Shown one piece after another: positions 44,391-53,960 of a stretch of 64,000 nt of DNA. Position 1 is the stretch's first letter; each line of letters begins with the position of its first letter. Made by a program: the position numbers and the translations under genes. Source of the DNA: Paracoccus onubensis (lineage in GTDB: Bacteria > Pseudomonadota > Alphaproteobacteria > Rhodobacterales > Rhodobacteraceae); assembly GCF_003591515.1 (NCBI RefSeq), contig NZ_QZCG01000009.1, forward strand, positions 186,001-250,000. The letters run 5' to 3'. Below the pieces are notes generated by a model. That model was not told the DNA's origin and did not search any database. It worked only from the letters and a program-made list of their open reading frames with translations.

Positions 44391-45062
44391 TTGATCCTAT
44401 ATGACGCCAAACAACCTGGCCCGAACCCCGCAGTTGTCCGTCTCTTCGTCCATGAGCGCCAAGGACTTCAGTTCGATGTTGAACTGATCGATCTCGCCGG
44501 TCTCGAAAACAGAAAACCGGCCTATCGGAATACCATCAATGCCCGAGGTGAGGTGCCTGCACTTCGCCTGGATAACGACCGGATCATCACCGAAATCACC
44601 GCAATCTGTGGCTATTTCGACGAGATCGCTGAAGGCGACCGGCGATTGTTCGGCGATACGCCTGAACACCGCGCGGAAATCCACATGTGGACCCGTCGGG
44701 CGTATCTCGAAATCATTCTTCCTTTCGTCACATGGTGGCGCGGCACTGATGCCGCGGAAGAAGCCTATCGCGGCCACCGGCTGCTTATGCCAGAGGCCAG
44801 GCGCTCACACCGGCTGCTCGCCGACCAGGGCCTCAATCAGCTCGACGACGATCTCGAAGGAAAGACGTTCCTCGCCGGTGACGATCTGACGATGGCCGAC
44901 GTCATGCTCTACGGCTTCATGGGCACGAATGTCGCCACCGGTGAGATTTCGTGGCTCAACGTGCCTCAGCGTCCCAACATTGCCGCCTGGTTTGACCGCA
45001 TGGCGGCCCGAGAAGCCAGCCAGAAGATGATGACCGCGTTGCCCGCGCGCGTCGAAAACTAG
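44391..45062 (+). CDS. Glutathione S-transferase
   Basis: A 223-residue GST. It begins at TTG 44391 (giving MILYDAKQPGPNPAVVRLFV), six bases after AAAGGAGA; the in-frame region upstream has no GST similarity. The N-terminal thioredoxin fold contains GEVPALRLDNDRIITEITAICGYFDE with the cis-Pro and the glutathione-binding E(S/T)-type pair here as TEI. The helical C-terminal domain ends LAGDDLTMADVMLYGFMGTNVATGEI and the N-capping motif LTMAD. It probably conjugates or detoxifies electrophiles under control of the divergent AraC protein. Confidence 0.9.
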   Translation: MILYDAKQPGPNPAVVRLFVHERQGLQFDVELIDLAGLENRKPAYRNTINARGEVPALRLDNDRIITEITAICGYFDEIAEGDRRLFGDTPEHRAEIHMWTRRAYLEIILPFVTWWRGTDAAEEAYRGHRLLMPEARRSHRLLADQGLNQLDDDLEGKTFLAGDDLTMADVMLYGFMGTNVATGEISWLNVPQRPNIAAWFDRMAAREASQKMMTALPARVEN

Positions 45063-45132
45063 GATGTTGTCGACGAAAGCGGCCCGCCCGCGGACAACTT
45101 GAACCTTTCTTTTCGCCGGCAACCCTTCCCCG

Positions 45133-45285
45133 TCATTGGCGATAGAGGATCATGCCGGCGTGGTGGAGAACATCGTCGATGAACTCGCCGTCGGCGGTGA
45201 AGCCCGTATCGTCCCAGTACTCGATATGCGTGCCAGTCACCTCGTAACGCCCCTCGTAGGCGCGTTCACGCGTCTGCGAGCGCAT
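45133..45285 (-). pseudogene. Atu4866-domain protein, C-terminal fragment
   Basis: The frame MRSQTRERAYEGRYEVTGTH continues IEYWDDTGFTADGEFIDDVL and ends HHAGMILYRQ. This is the C-terminal half of the small Atu4866-type beta-barrel protein (YQGRYEVTGDHIxYWDDTGFTADG...HHGGMVxYR). The N-terminal strands are missing and the sequence to the right is unrelated. It could still be translated from the ATG at 45285, but no ribosome-binding site is apparent. Confidence 0.7.
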
Positions 45286-45487
45286 GAAAAGCTGTGTAGA
45301 GGGCGGAAGACAAACCGTTGAGCGATTGCGGGGACGCATGTGAAACCGCAGCCTTCCGAGAAGGCTGCGACGCTCCGGCCCTGTCACAGGTGACCTGATG
45401 CGGTGGATGCCCCCAAAACAAAGAAATGGAAGCAACGGTGCAACATATTTGAGCCCATAAATTTCGAAGAGAAAGGACCCGGAAGAC

Positions 45488-46375
45488 ATGGATCTTCGCC
45501 ATCTCCGCTATGTCGTCGCGACTGCACGAAACGGCAGTTTCAGCGCGGCGGCTCTGGAACTGAACGTCCAGCAACCAATCGTGAGCCGACGGATCCGCGA
45601 ACTTGAGGAGGAACTCGGAATCGCGCTGTTCGACAGGTCTACCGCAGGTGCGAAGTTGACTCCGGTCGGAGAGGATTTTGGGTCCATGGCCGGGCGAATC
45701 CTGGATGATCTTCAGAGACTGAGTGTCCGCACACAAGCCGCCGTAGAAGGCCGGCGGGGCAGTGTCGCCATGGGGTTCTATAAATCCTTGTCCTCGGGTG
45801 CCTTTCGCGTCGCTCTGCACCGGTTTCGCGAACATCATCCCGATATCGGTCTTGATCTGCTGGAAGCCCCTTTCATCGAACTGATAGCCGATATTCATTC
45901 CGGCAAGCTCGACGTGGCCATCATTCTTGGTGATCCGGATCGATGTTCGGTGCTGAACACCATGGCGATCGGCACCGAACATCTGATGGTCGCCTTGCCG
46001 GAGGATCACCCGCTGGCCGAACGTTCCTTCGTTTACTGGTCGGACCTGAAGGGAGAGCGGTTCCTGATCTCGCATCAGGATCCCGGCCCCGACATCCGCA
46101 ACATTCTGATCGCCAAACTTGCTGCGCCATCGGACGGGCCGGAGATCGTCAGCCAGCATCTGAGCCGTGAGAGCATCCTCAGCCTGGTGGGCGGAGGCGA
46201 GGCGATCAGCCTGCAATGCGAATGCGCGAGCGGCCTGACCGGCCTGGGGGCGGTGTTCCGGCCGGTGCATGATGGCAACGGCGCAACGCGGATCGGCTAT
46301 ATCGCCTGCTGGCATCCGGAAAACCGCAATCCCGCGCTGAAGACCTTTCTGGAAGCCCTGCGGCCGGAGGTGTGA
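45488..46375 (+). CDS. LysR-family transcriptional regulator
   Basis: A 295-residue LTTR starting MDLRHLRYVVATARNGSFSA, with AAALELNVQQPIVSRRIRELEEELGIALFDRSTAGAKLTPVGEDF as the winged HTH (residues 1-65). The periplasmic-binding-like effector domain follows (GSVAMGFYKSLSSGAFRVALHRFREHHPDIGLDLLEA). It lies immediately upstream of, and co-directional with, the trb operon, with a 187-base gap. LysR genes are common next to trb modules in alphaproteobacterial elements, so it may control transfer, but this is inferred from position. Confidence 0.9.
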   Translation: MDLRHLRYVVATARNGSFSAAALELNVQQPIVSRRIRELEEELGIALFDRSTAGAKLTPVGEDFGSMAGRILDDLQRLSVRTQAAVEGRRGSVAMGFYKSLSSGAFRVALHRFREHHPDIGLDLLEAPFIELIADIHSGKLDVAIILGDPDRCSVLNTMAIGTEHLMVALPEDHPLAERSFVYWSDLKGERFLISHQDPGPDIRNILIAKLAAPSDGPEIVSQHLSRESILSLVGGGEAISLQCECASGLTGLGAVFRPVHDGNGATRIGYIACWHPENRNPALKTFLEALRPEV

Positions 46376-46562
46376 GTCGCGCCACGAACAGCACCGCGCG
46401 CTCATGACCGGAACCTGCACCGCAGATTTCCTGTATTTTTTCGCTTCACTACGATCTGCTTCGATTCAGCAAAGATAGTTGTTGCGGAGACCCGATCTGG
46501 GGTTTTCTTAGTCAACCCCATCCGGGGAGTTTCTCTCACCACCCCGGTGGAACGGGGACGGG

Positions 46563-47561
46563 ATGGCAGGCGTCAACCACAAACAGGCAACGGTAGAGCG
46601 CGAGGCTCGCATGCTCCGCACCGCGCTCGGGCCTGCCATCTCGGCCCTGCTGCGGGATCCGGACATCATCGAGGTGATGCTGAACCCCGACGGCAAGATC
46701 TGGGTGGACCGGCTGCGGGACGGGCTGGCGCCGACCGGCAAGACACTGTCACCCGAGGATGGCGAGCGCATCATCCGCCTCGTTGCGCATCATGTCGGCG
46801 CCGAGATCCATGCCCGATCTCCCCGTGTCTCCGCAGAGTTGCCCGGGACCGGCGAGCGTTTCGAGGGCCTTTTGCCTCCCGTGGTCGCCGCCCCCGCTTT
46901 CGCGATCCGCAAACCGGCGGTCGCGGTCTTCAGCCTCGATGACTACGTCGCTTCGGGCATCATGACCCGAATGCAGGCCGAGGCACTGCGGCTCGCGGTC
47001 GCGACGCGCGCCAATATCCTCGTGGCAGGCGGTACCTCGACCGGAAAGACCACGCTGACTAATGCGCTGCTGGCCGAGGTGGCGAAGACGCAGGATCGCG
47101 TGGTTATCATCGAGGATATCCGCGAGTTGCAATGCGCCGCGCCGAACCTCGTTGCCATGCGCACGAAGGACGGGATCGCCACGCTCACCGATCTGGTGCG
47201 TTCCTCACTGCGGCTGCGCCCCGACCGCATCCCGATCGGGGAGGTGCGTGGCGCGGAAGCGCTGGATCTTCTGAAGGCATGGGGAACCGGACACCCTGGC
47301 GGCATCGGCACCATCCATGCCGGCTCCGGCATCGGCACCCTGCGTCGGCTCGAACAGCTGATCCAGGAGGCCGTCATCACGGTGCCACGCCCGCTGATCG
47401 CCGAGACCATCGATCTGGTCGCGGTGCTTGCGGGGCGCGGTTCGACCCGCCGCCTCACCGAACTCGGCCGGGTCGAAGGTCTCGATCCCGATGGTGACTA
47501 TCGCATCACACCCGTCATTCCCGACACCACCACCGTTCATGACACCGGAGAATCTTCATGA
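46563..47561 (+). CDS. trbB: P-type conjugative transfer ATPase TrbB
   Basis: A 332-residue VirB11-like hexameric ATPase at the cytoplasmic base of the transfer channel. Walker A is [16 protein letters not shown] near residue 160. The Asp box is [11 protein letters not shown], Walker B is [22 protein letters not shown], and the His box is [11 protein letters not shown]. The N-terminal domain ([20 protein letters not shown]) is complete. It overlaps trbC by four bases. Confidence 0.96.
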   Translation: MAGVNHKQATVEREARMLRTALGPAISALLRDPDIIEVMLNPDGKIWVDRLRDGLAPTGKTLSPEDGERIIRLVAHHVGAEIHARSPRVSAELPGTGERFEGLLPPVVAAPAFAIRKPAVAVFSLDDYVASGIMTRMQAEALRLAVATRANILVAGGTSTGKTTLTNALLAEVAKTQDRVVIIEDIRELQCAAPNLVAMRTKDGIATLTDLVRSSLRLRPDRIPIGEVRGAEALDLLKAWGTGHPGGIGTIHAGSGIGTLRRLEQLIQEAVITVPRPLIAETIDLVAVLAGRGSTRRLTELGRVEGLDPDGDYRITPVIPDTTTVHDTGESS

Positions 47562-47875
47562 TCCGCTCTGCTTTCAGAATTCGCCGTTACATCGCGACGG
47601 CCTCTACCTTCCTGTGGGTCGCCCCGGCATTCGCCTCGGGTTCCTCAATGCCCTGGGAAGCGCCGCTGCAGTCGATCCTCGAATCCGTCGAGGGGCCGGT
47701 GGCCAAGATCGTTGCGGTGATCATCATCATCGTCACCGGGCTGACGCTCGCTTTCGGTGATACCGGCGGCGGCTTCCGCCGGCTGATCCAGATCGTCTTC
47801 GGCATCTCCATCGCCTTTGCCGCCAGTTCCTTCTTTCTCAGCTTCTTCAGCTTCGGCGGCGGGGCGCTGGTCTGA
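47558..47875 (+). CDS. trbC: Conjugal transfer pilin precursor TrbC
   Basis: A 105-residue pilin of the TrbC/VirB2 family. A long signal peptide ends near FASGSS, then two hydrophobic helices (VAKIVAVIIIIVTGLTLAF and LIQIVFGISIAFAASSFFLSFF). TrbC is processed and cyclised by a TraF-type peptidase; such a peptidase is encoded at the right edge (63672). Start at the ATGA overlap with trbB. Confidence 0.93.
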   Translation: MIRSAFRIRRYIATASTFLWVAPAFASGSSMPWEAPLQSILESVEGPVAKIVAVIIIIVTGLTLAFGDTGGGFRRLIQIVFGISIAFAASSFFLSFFSFGGGALV

Positions 47876-47939
47876 TGATGACGATCGGTGGCCCACAGGG
47901 ACAGAAAACCCTCCGGGAGAGGTTTCAGGGAGGAACGCC

Positions 47940-48233
47940 ATGAGCGGTAGCGAATGGCAAAGTTTCGAACAGATCGATGCCGTGCCGGGTTTTTCGGTCC
48001 CGGTGCATCGCGCCCTGACAGAGCCGATCCTGCTCGGCGGCGCACCACGAAGCATTGCAATCCTGAACGGCACGCTGGCAGGCGCCGTCGGTCTCGGACT
48101 GCAGCTCTGGCTCGCCGGTATCCTGATATGGGCCGTTGGTCATCTTGCGGCCGTTTGGGCTGCGAAGCGCGATCCGCTCTTCGCCGAGGTCGCACGCCGA
48201 CATCTGCGCCTGCCCGCGCATCTGTCGGTGTGA
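47940..48233 (+). CDS. trbD: Conjugal transfer protein TrbD
   Basis: A 97-residue VirB3-like inner-membrane protein. It starts MSGSEWQSFEQIDAVPGFSV after GGGAGGAACGCC. Family features: VPVHRALTEPILLGGAPRSIAILNGTLAGAVGLGLQLWLAGILIW, then KRDPLFAEVARRHLRLPAHL. The N-terminus before the conserved part is about 20 residues longer than usual TrbD. It assembles with TrbE, which follows 15 bases on. Confidence 0.92.
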   Translation: MSGSEWQSFEQIDAVPGFSVPVHRALTEPILLGGAPRSIAILNGTLAGAVGLGLQLWLAGILIWAVGHLAAVWAAKRDPLFAEVARRHLRLPAHLSV

Positions 48234-48248
48234 GAGGAGGTCGCCTTG

Positions 48249-50861
48249 ATGAATCTCACCGAATACCGCCGCAGAGCATCCCGTCTCGCCGATTATCTGC
48301 CCTGGGCGGCACTGGTCGCGCCTGGCGTCGTGCTGAACAAGGACGGTTCCTTCCAGCGCACAGCAAGGTTCCGCGGGCCGGATCTCGAGTCTGCCGTCGC
48401 CGCCGAACTGGTTGCGGTCGCCGGGCGGCTCAACAACGCTTTTCGACGCCTCGGCTCCGGCTGGGCGATCTTCGTCGAGGCGCAGCGGTCGGAAGCTTCG
48501 TCCTATCCCGCGAGCCGCTTTCCCGATCCGGCTTCGGCGCTGGTCGATGCCGAGCGCAAGGCGGATTTCGAGCAGGCCGGCAGCCATTTCATCTCGGATT
48601 ACTATCTGACCCTGCTCTGGCTGCCGCCCGCCGAGGAAGCGGCGCGGGCCGAGAGCTGGCTCTACGAGGGCCGGGAGACCTCCGGCGTGAATCCCTGGGA
48701 GCAGTTGCACGGCTTTATGGACCACAGCGACCGGGTGCTGGCGCTCATGGACGGGTTCATGCCGGAATGCCGCTGGCTCGATGACGCCGGGACATTGACC
48801 TATCTGCATTCGACCATCTCGACCAGCCGCCATCGGGTCGGCCTGCCCGAGGTCCCGATGCATCTCGACGCGTTATTGGCCGATCAGGCGCTGACCGGGG
48901 GATTGGAGCCGCGTCTCGGCGCGGCGCACCTGCGCGTGCTGACCATCACCGGCTTTCCGGGCACGACCACACCCGGCATCCTCGACGAGCTGAACCGGCT
49001 GGCCTTTCCCTATCGCTGGTCCACCCGCGCCATCCTGATGGACAAGACCGACGCGACAAAGCTCCTGACGAAGATCAGACGGCAATGGTTCGCCAAACGC
49101 AAAAGCATCGCCGCGATCGTTAAGGAGGTGATGACCAGCGAGCCGTCTGCGCTGGTCGATACCGACGCCGCCAACAAGGCGGGTGATGCCGACATGGCCC
49201 TGCAGGAACTCGGGGCGGATATGGCCAGCATGGCCTATGTCACCGCGAGTATCACCATCTGGGACGAGGACGCCCGAATCGCCGACGAGAAGCTGCGACT
49301 GGCGGAAAAGATCGTTCAGGGCCGCGACTTCACTGCCATGCCGGAGACGGTGAATGCCGTCGATGCCTGGCTCGGCTCACTGCCAGGTCACGTCTACGCC
49401 AATGTGCGGCAACCGCCGATCAGTACGCTGAACCTTGCCCACGTGATACCGCTCTCGGCGGTCTGGGCCGGCGAGGAACGGGACATCCATTTCGACGCGC
49501 CGCCGCTGCTCTGTGGCAAGACGGAGGGAAACACACCGTTCCGGTTCTCGCTGCATGTCGGCGATGTCGGTCACACGCTCGTCGTCGGCCCGACCGGCGC
49601 AGGTAAATCCGTGCTGCTGGCGCTGATGGCACTGCAGTTCCGGCGCTATGCGGGATCGCAGGTCTTCGCCTTCGATTTCGGCGGCTCGATCCGCGCCGCC
49701 GCGCAGGCCATGGGTGGTGATTGGCACGATCTCGGCGGAGGGCTGACCGAGAGTGTGGATTCCTCTGTCTCTCTGCAGCCACTGGCGCATATCCACGATC
49801 CCGCCGAGCGAGCCTGGGCAGCCGACTGGATCGGCGCCATCCTCCTCCGCGAGGGTGTTTCGGTGACGCCGGAGGTGAAAGAGCATCTCTGGACGGCGCT
49901 GACCTCGCTGGCCTCGGCCCCGGAGGAGGAACGCACCATTACCGGCCTGTCGGTACTGCTGCAGTCGAACGTTCTGAAGCAGGCGCTGCGGGCTTACTGC
50001 ATCGGCGGCCCTTATGGCCGGTTGCTCGACGCCGAGTCCGAATATCTGGGCTCGGCCGATGTACAGGCCTTCGAGATCGAGGGGTTGGTCGGCACCGGCG
50101 CGGCACCGGCCGTGCTCGCCTATCTTTTCCATCGGATCGGAGACCGGCTCGACGGCCGCCCCACGCTGCTGATCATCGACGAGGGCTGGCTGGCGCTCGA
50201 CGACGAGGGATTCTCGGGCCAGTTGCGCGAATGGCTGAAGACGCTGAGGAAGAAAAACGCCAGCGTCGTCTTCGCGACGCAGTCACTGTCGGATATCGAC
50301 AATTCCGCCATTGCGCCCGCGATCATCGAGAGCTGCCCAACCCGGCTCCTGCTGCCGAACGAACGCGCCATTGAGTCACAAATCACGGAGATCTACCGCC
50401 GCTTCGGCCTCAACGACCGCCAGATCGACATCCTGGCACGGGCGACACCAAAGCGGGACTATTATTGCCAGTCACGGCGCGGCAACCGGCTCTTCGAACT
50501 GGGCCTCTCCGAGATCGGCCTCGCCCTCTGCGCGGCCTCTTCCAAATCCGATCAGACATTGATTGCCGACATCCTTGCCGGACATGGCCGCGAGGGTTTT
50601 CTCGCGGGCTGGCTGAAGGCGCGCGGTGTCGGATGGGCCAGCGATCTGATTCCAAACCTCACCAATCTCGCGCCGGATGAAGAATACAGGCCCACCAAAA
50701 AACAACCATCGGGCCCCGAGGCAGTGGTCACCGATGCTGCCATGGCGGAAGCCACCCGAGGAGCTGACCCGGAGACTGAGCCCGCAGGTGATGAGGCCGA
50801 ATACGCCGGAACCGAAGCGGTGCCCATTCTCAAAGAAGCAAATGAGGAGATCGCGTCATGA
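48249..50861 (+). CDS. trbE: Conjugal transfer ATPase TrbE
   Basis: An 870-residue VirB4-class ATPase that powers assembly of the mating channel. It starts MNLTEYRRRASRLADYLPWA at ATG 48249 (an in-frame TTG lies three bases before). Walker A is VGPTGAGKSVLLALM near residue 448; Walker B is LLIIDEGWLALDDEGF near residue 640; the downstream ATQSLSDI motif matches the family. A low-complexity acidic tail after residue 810 is typical. It overlaps trbJ by four bases. Confidence 0.96.
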   Translation: MNLTEYRRRASRLADYLPWAALVAPGVVLNKDGSFQRTARFRGPDLESAVAAELVAVAGRLNNAFRRLGSGWAIFVEAQRSEASSYPASRFPDPASALVDAERKADFEQAGSHFISDYYLTLLWLPPAEEAARAESWLYEGRETSGVNPWEQLHGFMDHSDRVLALMDGFMPECRWLDDAGTLTYLHSTISTSRHRVGLPEVPMHLDALLADQALTGGLEPRLGAAHLRVLTITGFPGTTTPGILDELNRLAFPYRWSTRAILMDKTDATKLLTKIRRQWFAKRKSIAAIVKEVMTSEPSALVDTDAANKAGDADMALQELGADMASMAYVTASITIWDEDARIADEKLRLAEKIVQGRDFTAMPETVNAVDAWLGSLPGHVYANVRQPPISTLNLAHVIPLSAVWAGEERDIHFDAPPLLCGKTEGNTPFRFSLHVGDVGHTLVVGPTGAGKSVLLALMALQFRRYAGSQVFAFDFGGSIRAAAQAMGGDWHDLGGGLTESVDSSVSLQPLAHIHDPAERAWAADWIGAILLREGVSVTPEVKEHLWTALTSLASAPEEERTITGLSVLLQSNVLKQALRAYCIGGPYGRLLDAESEYLGSADVQAFEIEGLVGTGAAPAVLAYLFHRIGDRLDGRPTLLIIDEGWLALDDEGFSGQLREWLKTLRKKNASVVFATQSLSDIDNSAIAPAIIESCPTRLLLPNERAIESQITEIYRRFGLNDRQIDILARATPKRDYYCQSRRGNRLFELGLSEIGLALCAASSKSDQTLIADILAGHGREGFLAGWLKARGVGWASDLIPNLTNLAPDEEYRPTKKQPSGPEAVVTDAAMAEATRGADPETEPAGDEAEYAGTEAVPILKEANEEIAS

Positions 50862-51655
50862 CGCGCAGAAAGACTATCACGACCCGGCATCCTGCTGCCC
50901 GTCTTGCCAGTGCCACGGCACTGGTCCTGACATTCGCCATACCAATGACCGTCTCGCCTGTTATCGTGACACCTGCCCACGCCTTCTTCGGCGGTCTCGG
51001 GCGCATCGTCTACGACCCGACCAACCATGCCGAGAACCTGCTGACCGCCGCACGGACACTGGAGCAGATCAACAACCAGATCGCCTCGCTGCAGAACGAG
51101 ACGGAGATGCTGATCAATCAGGCCCGCAATCTCGAGAGCCTGCCCTATTCCTCGCTCCGGACGTTGCAGCAAAACGTGCAACAGACGCAGCAGCTTCTGG
51201 ACGAGGCACAAAACATCGCCTTCGATGTGGAGCAGGTTGACCAGATGTTCCGGGAGGATTACGGCGCGCTCGCCGTTTCCGACCCCGATGCCGGGCTGAT
51301 CAACGACGCCCGCGACCGCTGGCAAAACACCGTCGGCGGGCTGCAGGACGCCCTGCGCGTGCAGGCGGGGGTGACCGGCAATATCGACACCAACCGCGAG
51401 GAGATGGCAGCGCTGGTCGGAGAGAGCCAGAACGCGGTGGGCGCGCTTCAGGCCACACAGGCCGGCAACCAGCTGCTGGCCCTGCAATCCCAGCAGATCT
51501 CCGATCTGATCGCCGTGGTCTCGGCCAACGGAAGGGCCGAGGCGCTGGGCGAGGCCGAGCGTGCAACAGCGGCTGAACAGGGTCGCATCCAGCGCGAGCG
51601 GTTTCTGACGCCAGGCTCGGGCTACCAGGCGGGCAGTGCCCGGATGTTCAACTGA
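50858..51655 (+). CDS. trbJ: P-type conjugative transfer protein TrbJ
   Basis: A 265-residue VirB5-like exported protein. The signal peptide runs to about residue 45 (LVLTFAIPMTVSPVIVTPAHAFF). The mature part is helical, with NHAENLLTAARTLEQINNQIASLQNETEMLINQARNLESLPYSSL typical of TrbJ. It may sit at the pilus tip or in the periplasm. The next gene, trbK, follows at 17 bases. Confidence 0.94.
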   Translation: MTRRKTITTRHPAARLASATALVLTFAIPMTVSPVIVTPAHAFFGGLGRIVYDPTNHAENLLTAARTLEQINNQIASLQNETEMLINQARNLESLPYSSLRTLQQNVQQTQQLLDEAQNIAFDVEQVDQMFREDYGALAVSDPDAGLINDARDRWQNTVGGLQDALRVQAGVTGNIDTNREEMAALVGESQNAVGALQATQAGNQLLALQSQQISDLIAVVSANGRAEALGEAERATAAEQGRIQRERFLTPGSGYQAGSARMFN

Positions 51656-51672
51656 GTGCGGGAGGCGCAATC

Positions 51673-51963
51673 GTGGAGATCAAGGCGATGGCCCGGCTCA
51701 TTGCTATCCTGTTTCTCGCGATCGTCATGACAGTGACGCTGATCCGGATGGACCATACGGGTGAATTGCCGGTCCTGCCCGGTCGGGAGATCCCTTCGGA
51801 ACCTGAAGAGCCTCTCCGCAAGGAGCAGCGCCGCTGCCAGCGCATGGGTGAAGCCGCCGCCAGTGACGCGGACTGCCTGGCGATCTGGGCCGAAACCCGT
51901 GATCGTTTCCTTGGCCGTACACCTACGCCGACGGCACCGGCCACGACCAGCGAGAGGCAATGA
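51673..51963 (+). CDS. trbK: Putative entry exclusion protein TrbK-alt
   Basis: A 96-residue protein with one N-terminal span (ARLIAILFLAIVMTVTLIRM) and a hydrophilic tail with two cysteines (RRCQRMGEAAASDADCLAIWAETRDRFL). It matches the alternative TrbK family found between trbJ and trbL. It would block mating with cells already carrying the element. The GTG at 51673 has GGAGGCGC upstream; the ATG at 51688 is an alternative. Confidence 0.85.
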   Translation: MEIKAMARLIAILFLAIVMTVTLIRMDHTGELPVLPGREIPSEPEEPLRKEQRRCQRMGEAAASDADCLAIWAETRDRFLGRTPTPTAPATTSERQ

Positions 51964-51966
51964 GCC

Positions 51967-53274
51967 GTGGGCGGCACCGGAGTCATCGACAATTTCCTGG
52001 GCATCTTTACGAGCTATATCGATAGCGGCTTCGGTTTGCTTGGCGGAGAAGTCGCCTTCATCGCCACCACACTGATTGTCATCGATGTGACGCTGGCCGC
52101 GCTGTTCTGGGCATGGGGTGCAGAAGACGATATTATCGCCCGGCTGGTGAAGAAAACCCTGTTCGTCGGCATCTTCGCGTATCTGATCTCCAACTGGAAC
52201 AGTCTCGCCCGGATCATTTTCGAAAGTTTCGCCGGTCTCGGCCTGATGGCCTCCGGCACCGGGTTTTCCACCGCCGATCTGCTGCGCCCCGGCCGCGTCG
52301 CCCAGACCGGGCTGGATGCCGGACGACCGCTGCTCGAATCCATCTCCGATCTCATGGGCTGGGTCGCGGTCTTCGAGAACCTCGTGCAGATTCTCTGCCT
52401 GTTCTTCGCCTGGGCGCTGGTCATCCTGGCGTTCTTCATCCTTGCCATCCAGCTCTTCGTCACCCTGATCGAGTTCAAGCTGACCACGCTGGCCGGATTC
52501 GTGCTCATCCCCTTCGGCCTTTTCGGCAAGACCGCATTCATGGCCGAGCGCGTGCTGGGCAATGTCGTCTCGTCGGGCATCAAGGTGCTGGTTCTGGCCG
52601 TGATCATCGGCATCGGCTCGACCCTCTTCGGCCAGTTCACCGCCGGCTTCGGCGGCGAGACCCCGACCATCGACGACGCCATGGCCATCGTGCTGGCAGC
52701 ATTGTCCCTGCTCGGCCTCGGTATCTTCGGACCCGGCATCGCCACCGGCCTCGTCTCCGGCGGCCCACAGCTTGGCGCCGGAGCGGCCGCCGGCACCGGA
52801 CTTGCCGTGGGCGGGGCCGCGCTGGCCGCCGGTGGCGGTGCGGCACTGGGAACAAAGGGTGGCGTGGCGGCAGTCCGTGGCGGGGCTGCGACGGCGGGCG
52901 CGGCCTCTGCTGCCTATACCTTCAATTCCGCGGGGCAGTCCGGTGCGACAGGTGTCATGGCCGGGATGGCGGGTGTCGGCAAGGCTGCCGGTGCTGCGGC
53001 GATCTCGCCGTTGCGCCGGGTGACCGCCAGTGTCTCGACAAGTCACACCGGTGGCGCAAAAGCCGCATTCACGGGCACGGGAGGCACGAGCACCATCGGC
53101 GGCGCCAATCCCGGGGCACCTCCCGGCTCCGGCACTCCGCCCGCCTGGGCGCAGCGCATGAAGCGCGGTCAGGCTCTCGGCCGGGGGGCCACCGTTGCCG
53201 CCCATGCCGTCCGCGCCGGTGACAGCCATGGTCCCGGCGCCTCCATCTCCCTTTCCGAAAGCGACCGCAGATGA
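51967..53274 (+). CDS. trbL: P-type conjugative transfer protein TrbL
   Basis: A 435-residue VirB6-like membrane protein. It starts at GTG 51967 (MGGTGVIDNFLGIFTSYIDS). Six or more membrane helices lie between residues 25 and 275, e.g. VAFIATTLIVIDVTLAALFWAW and LFFAWALVILAFFILAIQLFVTLIEF. After residue 275 it becomes a Gly/Ala/Thr-rich low-complexity tail, as is usual in TrbL. It overlaps trbF by four bases. Confidence 0.94.
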   Translation: MGGTGVIDNFLGIFTSYIDSGFGLLGGEVAFIATTLIVIDVTLAALFWAWGAEDDIIARLVKKTLFVGIFAYLISNWNSLARIIFESFAGLGLMASGTGFSTADLLRPGRVAQTGLDAGRPLLESISDLMGWVAVFENLVQILCLFFAWALVILAFFILAIQLFVTLIEFKLTTLAGFVLIPFGLFGKTAFMAERVLGNVVSSGIKVLVLAVIIGIGSTLFGQFTAGFGGETPTIDDAMAIVLAALSLLGLGIFGPGIATGLVSGGPQLGAGAAAGTGLAVGGAALAAGGGAALGTKGGVAAVRGGAATAGAASAAYTFNSAGQSGATGVMAGMAGVGKAAGAAAISPLRRVTASVSTSHTGGAKAAFTGTGGTSTIGGANPGAPPGSGTPPAWAQRMKRGQALGRGATVAAHAVRAGDSHGPGASISLSESDRR

Positions 53275-53960
53275 ACATCTTCAGACGACCCGCTACCCAT
53301 TACGGCAAGACGCCCGAACCCGAGACACCTTACCAGAAGGCTGCGCAGGTCTGGGACGAGCGCATCGGCTCGGTCCGCGTGCAGGCGAAGAACTGGCGCT
53401 ATATGGCCTTCGGCTGCCTGATCCTCTCGGCAGGATTTGCAACGGCACTGGTCTGGCAATCGGCGCGCGGCACGATTGTCCCCTGGGTGGTGCAGGTCGA
53501 CAATCTCGGTCAGGCACAGGCCGTCGCCCCGGCCTCGGCAGATTACCGTCCCACGGATCCGCAGATCGCCTGGCATCTCGGCCGCTTCATCGAACAGGTC
53601 CGGAGCATTCCGGCCGATCCCGTCATCCTGCGTCAGAACTGGCTCAGGGCCTATGACTGGACCACCGATCGCGGGGCGTCCGCGCTCAACGATCATGCCC
53701 GCGGCAACGACCCTTTCACGCGGGTAGGCGATGAACAGATCTCGGTCGAGGTTTCTTCGGTCATTCGCGCCTCGCCGGAGTCGTTTCGGGTCGCATGGAC
53801 GGAAAAGCGCTACGAGAACGGCCAGTTGTCCACGACCGAACGCTGGACCGCGATTCTGACCATCGTGATCCGTCAGCCCCGCGATGCCGAGACCCTGCGC
53901 GCCAATCCGCTCGGCATCTATGTCAATGCGATCTCATGGTCGCGAGAGATGAGCCAATGA
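53271..53960 (+). CDS. trbF: Conjugal transfer protein TrbF
   Basis: A 229-residue VirB8-like bitopic protein. One span near residues 45-65 (MAFGCLILSAGFATALVW) is followed by a periplasmic NTF2-like domain: YRPTDPQIAWHLGRFIEQVRSIPADPVILRQNWLRAYDWTTDRGASALNDH and the C-terminal LRANPLGIYVNAISWSREM. It is complete. The trbG reading frame opens at ATG 53957, overlapping its stop, but the expected trbG N-terminus is displaced by an inserted gene. Confidence 0.94.
   Translation: MNIFRRPATHYGKTPEPETPYQKAAQVWDERIGSVRVQAKNWRYMAFGCLILSAGFATALVWQSARGTIVPWVVQVDNLGQAQAVAPASADYRPTDPQIAWHLGRFIEQVRSIPADPVILRQNWLRAYDWTTDRGASALNDHARGNDPFTRVGDEQISVEVSSVIRASPESFRVAWTEKRYENGQLSTTERWTAILTIVIRQPRDAETLRANPLGIYVNAISWSREMSQ

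Noticed and set aside
45266..46420. 384-codon - strand frame antisense to the LysR gene
   Set aside because: The + strand product has a complete LysR domain structure; the antisense product has none.
51622..53229. 535-codon - strand frame across trbJ, trbK and trbL
   Set aside because: Gly/Asp/Glu-rich low-complexity product antisense to three recognised trb genes.
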